Positions 6,676 through 9,742 of a stretch of DNA of 9,742 nucleotides are shown one piece after another. Location of the stretch: NCBI GenBank assembly GCA_900547085.1, contig URFI01000075.1, positions 1-9,742 of the forward strand, given 5' to 3'. The notes below the pieces were generated by a model. That model was not told the origin of the DNA. It was given only the letters and a program-made list of their open reading frames with translations, and did no database searches. The position numbers were made by a program, and so were the translations under genes. Source of the stretch: an uncultured Prevotella sp. Lineage in GTDB: Bacteria > Bacteroidota > Bacteroidia > Bacteroidales > Bacteroidaceae. How positions within the stretch are numbered: the first letter of the stretch is position 1; each line of letters begins with the position of its first letter.

Positions 6676-7578
6676 TTACTTATCTTTCCTTCCGAAGATA
6701 GAGAAATGGACGTAACGTTTAGGATGTTGACGGATGTTGACCATGAGAGAATCGGCACTACGCACAGTGGTATTGAGCTGATTGTATAGCGATGGGTCGC
6801 GCATCAACAATCCCAGCGTACCTTCATTGCTGTTAATTTTGGCTGTTACCGCCTTGACATCAGCCATGGCCTCGTCCACTTTTCGCATGGTCGTGGCCAC
6901 GTCTACCTGTGAAAGATTGGCCGTGAACGTTTCAGAATGATCCAAAATGCGATTTGCCTTCGTCACCACACCCGGAATTTCACGATTTAATTTTGCAACG
7001 ACGGCATTCAGTTCACGGGACGTTTTGGTGAGATTGGCCGTCATGTCTTGCACATTGTGTACGGAACTTGCTATGGCTGGGTCGGCCAAGAGCAGATTAA
7101 GGCTCAGCAAAATGGAATCCAATTTAGGCAACATCTGCTTCACCGAGGGTATCATAGACGTCACCTCACCCATGGGTCCTCTATCGATGTCTCCCGGGAT
7201 GAGCCCGCCTTCCTGGATAAACTCGCCTCGATTGGGAGCGATGTTCAAGGTTACCTTGATGTTACCCAGCACGTCACTGCTGATAAAGGCCGTGGTTCCC
7301 GTGGGGATCTTCATCTGCTTATCCATCTCTGCAATAACTTTGGTCTTGTTCTTGTGGCTGTAATCGAAAATGATATCCTTAACCAATCCCACCTGATAAC
7401 CAGAGGCGTAGATAGGACTCGACTTGGTCAAACCGCTGATGTCATCGAAAGCAAAATGGTAAGTCTTGCTGCCTGTGAACAGATGTGTGCCCTTCAAAAA
7501 GTTCATTCCGATGAACAAAGCCACGATACCGGCAACCGCCACGAGGGCAATTTTTATTTCATTTCTTACTTTTATCAT
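6676..7578 (-). CDS. MlaD/MCE-family lipid-transport protein
   Basis: This 300-aa protein has one N-terminal membrane anchor (about 8-28), a single MCE domain (about 38-115; note DISGLTKSSPIYASGYQVG at 46-64), then a long helical region (about 140-280) and a conserved tail NEGTLGLLMRDPSLY (251-265) with HPKRYVHFSIFGRK (285-298). This is the usual Bacteroidota layout. MCE proteins form hexameric rings or tubes that move phospholipids between the inner and outer membranes with an MlaE-type permease and MlaF-type ATPase, which are not in this window. The gene starts 26 nt after the amidase gene, so they are probably cotranscribed. No clear terminator was seen after it. Confidence 0.92.
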   Translation of the reverse strand: MIKVRNEIKIALVAVAGIVALFIGMNFLKGTHLFTGSKTYHFAFDDISGLTKSSPIYASGYQVGLVKDIIFDYSHKNKTKVIAEMDKQMKIPTGTTAFISSDVLGNIKVTLNIAPNRGEFIQEGGLIPGDIDRGPMGEVTSMIPSVKQMLPKLDSILLSLNLLLADPAIASSVHNVQDMTANLTKTSRELNAVVAKLNREIPGVVTKANRILDHSETFTANLSQVDVATTMRKVDEAMADVKAVTAKINSNEGTLGLLMRDPSLYNQLNTTVRSADSLMVNIRQHPKRYVHFSIFGRKDK

Positions 7579-7604
7579 ATCCGTTGGAACTTAAAAAAAC
7601 AATC

Positions 7605-8990
7605 TTATTTCTTTTTATTCTGTAAAAACATGCGAATCGCCTCGTTCACATCCATGCGCTGTCCATTCTTGAAGGCAATGATGAAAGCATCAGGGAAACG
7701 ATCGATGATTTCTTTTCGAAGTCGGCGTATCTCATTGTAATCGGCCGATGAACCGTAAGTGTATTTCAAATCACCACCTGCTTCATACCACTCGCACCCT
7801 TTGAGGCCTTTCAAAGCAGCATCCGTTGATGTCAGTTTTCGATGGGTCGTGAGGATTTGAATCTTGAACACAGGAACTTCCTGAGCAGCATTTGCAGCGG
7901 GGAGTGTAGGTGTTTGAACGGACGTGCGAACCTCATTTTGTGCATTGGGTGCTGCTTCAGTAGGCTGAGGCATAGCTGTAGCCGTCTGTACACCAGGCTG
8001 ATTGGCAGCCATCTGAGGTGTTTGCTGATTGATGGGTGTTGTTTCAGCCACCTTGGGTTGTGAACCGTTGGGGGCAAGAGACGCACCACGAGTCTTAACA
8101 CTTTTCGAAGATTCGGCTTTTTTACTCTGCTCCTTGTAATCCTGCGGAACAATTTCGGGCACTTGTGGCTTTGGCGCGGCCGGAGCCTTGTAAGGTACAA
8201 CCAGTCCTTGATGATATTTGTTCTTATATTGTACGAATGCATTGAAGATACCCCGGGCATACATCTCGGCTGCTCCGGCGGCATTCATGAAGTTTTCTTC
8301 CTCGGGGGTTGAGATGAAACCCAATTCCAATAAGCATCCCGGCATGGACGATAGTCGCAACACTGCCAAATTGTTTTGATGCGCACCCATATCGTTCAAG
8401 CCCGTGGCAGCACGGATATGGTTCTGCATGTAACGCGCCAATTCCACACTCTGCTGCATGTTTTTGTCTTGAATGAACTCAAACATGATGTTGCTTTCGG
8501 GCGAAGAAGGGTCAAAGCCCTGATACTTTTGCTTGTAATCTTTCTCCAGAAAGATAACCGAGTTTTCGCGTTTGGCCACCTCCAAGTTCTCCAAGATGCC
8601 TTTTTGTCCAGTGTTCTGTCCTCGTCCAAGGGTATAAGTTTGCAATCCTCTCACCTTGCGTCCACCCGACAAGGCATTGATGTGAACAGAGATAAACAAG
8701 TCGGCACGATTCTTATTAGCGATTTCGGCGCGTCTGGCCAACGGGATGAAGACGTCTGTCTTACGCGTATAGATGACCTTGACGTCGGGACAATTACGCT
8801 CAACCATTTGTCCAAAGGCCAATGCAAACTTCAGAACAAGATCTTTTTCCTTTGAATAAACGCCTGCCGCACCATGGTCTCTTCCACCATGTCCGGGGTC
8901 GATGACCAGCGTAAACTTTTTGTTTGCAGCCAAACCCACTGACGCAAACAGCAAGAAACAAAGCAAACAGTGCCAGACCTTCTTATTCAT
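7605..8990 (-). CDS. Secreted zinc N-acetylmuramoyl-L-alanine amidase (Amidase_3) with SPOR-like C terminus
   Basis: This 461-aa enzyme cleaves the bond between MurNAc and L-alanine in peptidoglycan. A signal peptide spans about 1-21. The catalytic domain (about 26-255) shows DPGHGGRDHGAAG (31-43), KEKDL (47-51), SVHINA (101-106) and LLELGFIS (220-227), giving the expected zinc ligands H34, E48 and H103 and catalytic E222. A linker rich in P, Q, A and T (about 265-370) leads to a C-terminal domain (about 373-445; VFKIQILTTHRK and FPDAFIIAFKNGQRM) that resembles SPOR domains, which bind denuded glycan strands at division sites. The family is AmiA/B/C-like and acts in cell separation. It lies between folB and the MCE gene. 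Confidence 0.95.
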   Translation of the reverse strand: MNKKVWHCLLCFLLFASVGLAANKKFTLVIDPGHGGRDHGAAGVYSKEKDLVLKFALAFGQMVERNCPDVKVIYTRKTDVFIPLARRAEIANKNRADLFISVHINALSGGRKVRGLQTYTLGRGQNTGQKGILENLEVAKRENSVIFLEKDYKQKYQGFDPSSPESNIMFEFIQDKNMQQSVELARYMQNHIRAATGLNDMGAHQNNLAVLRLSSMPGCLLELGFISTPEEENFMNAAGAAEMYARGIFNAFVQYKNKYHQGLVVPYKAPAAPKPQVPEIVPQDYKEQSKKAESSKSVKTRGASLAPNGSQPKVAETTPINQQTPQMAANQPGVQTATAMPQPTEAAPNAQNEVRTSVQTPTLPAANAAQEVPVFKIQILTTHRKLTSTDAALKGLKGCEWYEAGGDLKYTYGSSADYNEIRRLRKEIIDRFPDAFIIAFKNGQRMDVNEAIRMFLQNKKK

Positions 8991-8997
8991 ATAGTTG

Positions 8998-9005
8998 CAA
9001 AAGTA
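8998..9005 (-). promoter_or_regulatory. Possible -7 element for the amidase gene
   Basis: TACTTTTG on the minus strand fits TAnnTTTG and ends 7 nt before the amidase ATG. No TTTG lies 19-21 nt further upstream. If it is used, the transcript would be leaderless or nearly so. It may be a chance match within a short stem, AAAAG/CTTTT. Confidence 0.25.
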
Positions 9006-9034
9006 ATGCTTTTAGATGGAAAAGCCCTTATCTT

Positions 9035-9415
9035 TCAATCGGTTTTTTCATTTATTAAGTGTATTTCCACACCGGCACCGTCACAATCGGCACCCATGGG
9101 GGGATTAACCTTGGTGAGTTTTAAGTCGATAGCCTTAATCAACGGGAACTCCGCCAGCAAGCGCTTCCCTATCCTACCCACCACATGCTCGAGCAAGTTA
9201 GAAGGCTGTTGCATTTCCTGCTGAACGAGTTGATACACGTCGGCATAACTCAAGGTGTCGCTCACATCGTCGGTTTCCATGGCTTTACCAAAGTCGTAAG
9301 CCAGCCGAATGTTCACGATGAAGTCGTTGCCCTCAACGCGTTCCTGCGGTAACACGCCGTGATAGGCGCGAAACCGCAGGTTGCTTAAATAAATATAACT
9401 TGATTGTTTAATCAT
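9035..9415 (-). CDS. folB: Dihydroneopterin aldolase
   Basis: This 126-aa enzyme of folate synthesis converts 7,8-dihydroneopterin to 6-hydroxymethyl-7,8-dihydropterin and glycolaldehyde. Family motifs are YHGVLPQER (18-26), TLSYADVYQLV (54-64), LLEHVVGRI (74-82, with the pterin-binding glutamate E76) and LTKVNPP (100-106, with the catalytic lysine K102), ending in DGAGVEIHL (112-120). The length is typical. It starts 9 nt after the ribonucleotide reductase stop codon, which suggests cotranscription, and lies 44 nt before the amidase gene. Linking folate supply to deoxynucleotide supply is logical, but the link is inferred from position only. Confidence 0.96.
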   Translation of the reverse strand: MIKQSSYIYLSNLRFRAYHGVLPQERVEGNDFIVNIRLAYDFGKAMETDDVSDTLSYADVYQLVQQEMQQPSNLLEHVVGRIGKRLLAEFPLIKAIDLKLTKVNPPMGADCDGAGVEIHLINEKTD

Positions 9416-9424
9416 AAAGGCCGA

Positions 9425-9742
9425 TTATCCACAACGGCTGGCACCACAGTTTTTGCAGATCAAACAGCCCTCTTGATACACAAGGGTCTCATGTCCGCAC
9501 ACCGGACACTTCTTTCCTTTGGCCTCGGTGCCATCGTCTATGTATTTCTTCAACGCGCGCTCCACACCATTCTTCCAGGTGTTGATGCTCTCGTCTTTTA
9601 ACTGTAGTGAACTAACCAGATTAATAACACGTTCGATAGGCATACGATAGCGCAGCACACCACTGATGAGTTTGGCGTAATTCCAATACTCTGGGTTGAA
9701 CTTCTCACTAAGTCCCTCGACCGTAGTCTTATAGCCACGCTT
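9425..9742 (-). CDS. nrdJ: Class II (adenosylcobalamin-dependent) ribonucleotide reductase, C-terminal part
   Basis: The last 105 residues of a protein that continues beyond the window edge; the frame is open up to base 9742. The segment KRGYKTTVEGLSEKFNPEYW, then SSLQLKDESINTWKNGVERALKKYI, and a cysteine-rich end (CPVC, then CLICKNCGASRCG; C79, C82, C93, C96, C99 and C104 of the visible part) match the C terminus of vitamin B12-dependent NrdJ proteins. The terminal cysteines form a zinc-ribbon-like and redox-active tail that passes electrons to the active site. The enzyme reduces ribonucleotides to deoxyribonucleotides. A GTG at 9656-9658 is internal to the frame and is not the true start. 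The active-site domain is outside the window, so the class assignment rests on the tail. Confidence 0.9.
   Translation of the reverse strand, partial: KRGYKTTVEGLSEKFNPEYWNYAKLISGVLRYRMPIERVINLVSSLQLKDESINTWKNGVERALKKYIDDGTEAKGKKCPVCGHETLVYQEGCLICKNCGASRCG

Noticed and set aside
6510..6701. 63-codon plus-strand ORF, and a 32-codon frame at 6506-6604
   Set aside because: The longer one ends inside the MCE gene on the opposite strand; both are short, lack a recognisable promoter and show no family features.
7832..8284. 150-codon alternative frame on the same strand as the amidase
   Set aside because: It covers the low-complexity P/Q/A linker of the amidase, where shifted frames stay open by composition. 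The amidase frame itself is intact.
9425..9433. TTATCCACA, a perfect DnaA-box consensus
   Set aside because: A single site that overlaps the last codons and stop of nrdJ (Cys-Gly-stop). No cluster or AT-rich unwinding region is near, so it is probably chance.

Overview
The window looks like the chromosome of a member of the phylum Bacteroidota, most probably Prevotella or a close relative in the Bacteroidales. The basis is the protein set (a thiamine-type TonB receptor with PnuC-family permease and ThiN, an amidase-MCE pair, a class II ribonucleotide reductase tail), the lack of Shine-Dalgarno sequences, and two promoters with the Bacteroidota pattern TTTG-N20-TAnnTTTG. Every confident gene is on the minus strand, so transcription runs from high to low coordinates. 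The genus is an inference from protein character, not from a database match.

Region 9742-6676 holds the 3' end of a class II (B12-dependent) ribonucleotide reductase gene, then folB (dihydroneopterin aldolase), a secreted zinc N-acetylmuramoyl-L-alanine amidase with a SPOR-like C terminus, and an MlaD/MCE-family membrane-anchored lipid-transport protein. The gaps are 9, 44 and 26 nt. The last two form an envelope-maintenance pair.

Region 6675-4745 holds a 427-nt intergenic stretch with a 10-bp inverted repeat, a strong promoter, dnaA (replication initiator) and a textbook Rho-independent terminator. No cluster of DnaA boxes is visible, so I see no evidence that oriC lies here.

Region 4690-520 is a complete thiamine salvage operon. 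It has a promoter, a TPP riboswitch, an outer-membrane TonB-dependent receptor, an inner-membrane PnuC/PnuT-family transporter, and thiamine pyrophosphokinase, which traps the vitamin as TPP. The last two genes overlap by ATGA. A stem-loop after thiN probably ends the transcript. TPP made by ThiN would feed back on the riboswitch. A striking inverted array of GGGAGTTAA / TTAACTCCC units sits between receptor and permease and would fold into a long hairpin in the mRNA.

Region 1-520 has no gene I can identify with confidence. It contains a possible 45-codon ORF and a degenerate 22-bp tandem repeat.

I did not find a clearly new multi-gene system. The least explained items are the two repeat arrays (329-460 and 1887-2144) and a T7/A7 inverted repeat directly upstream of the riboswitch-controlled start codon.
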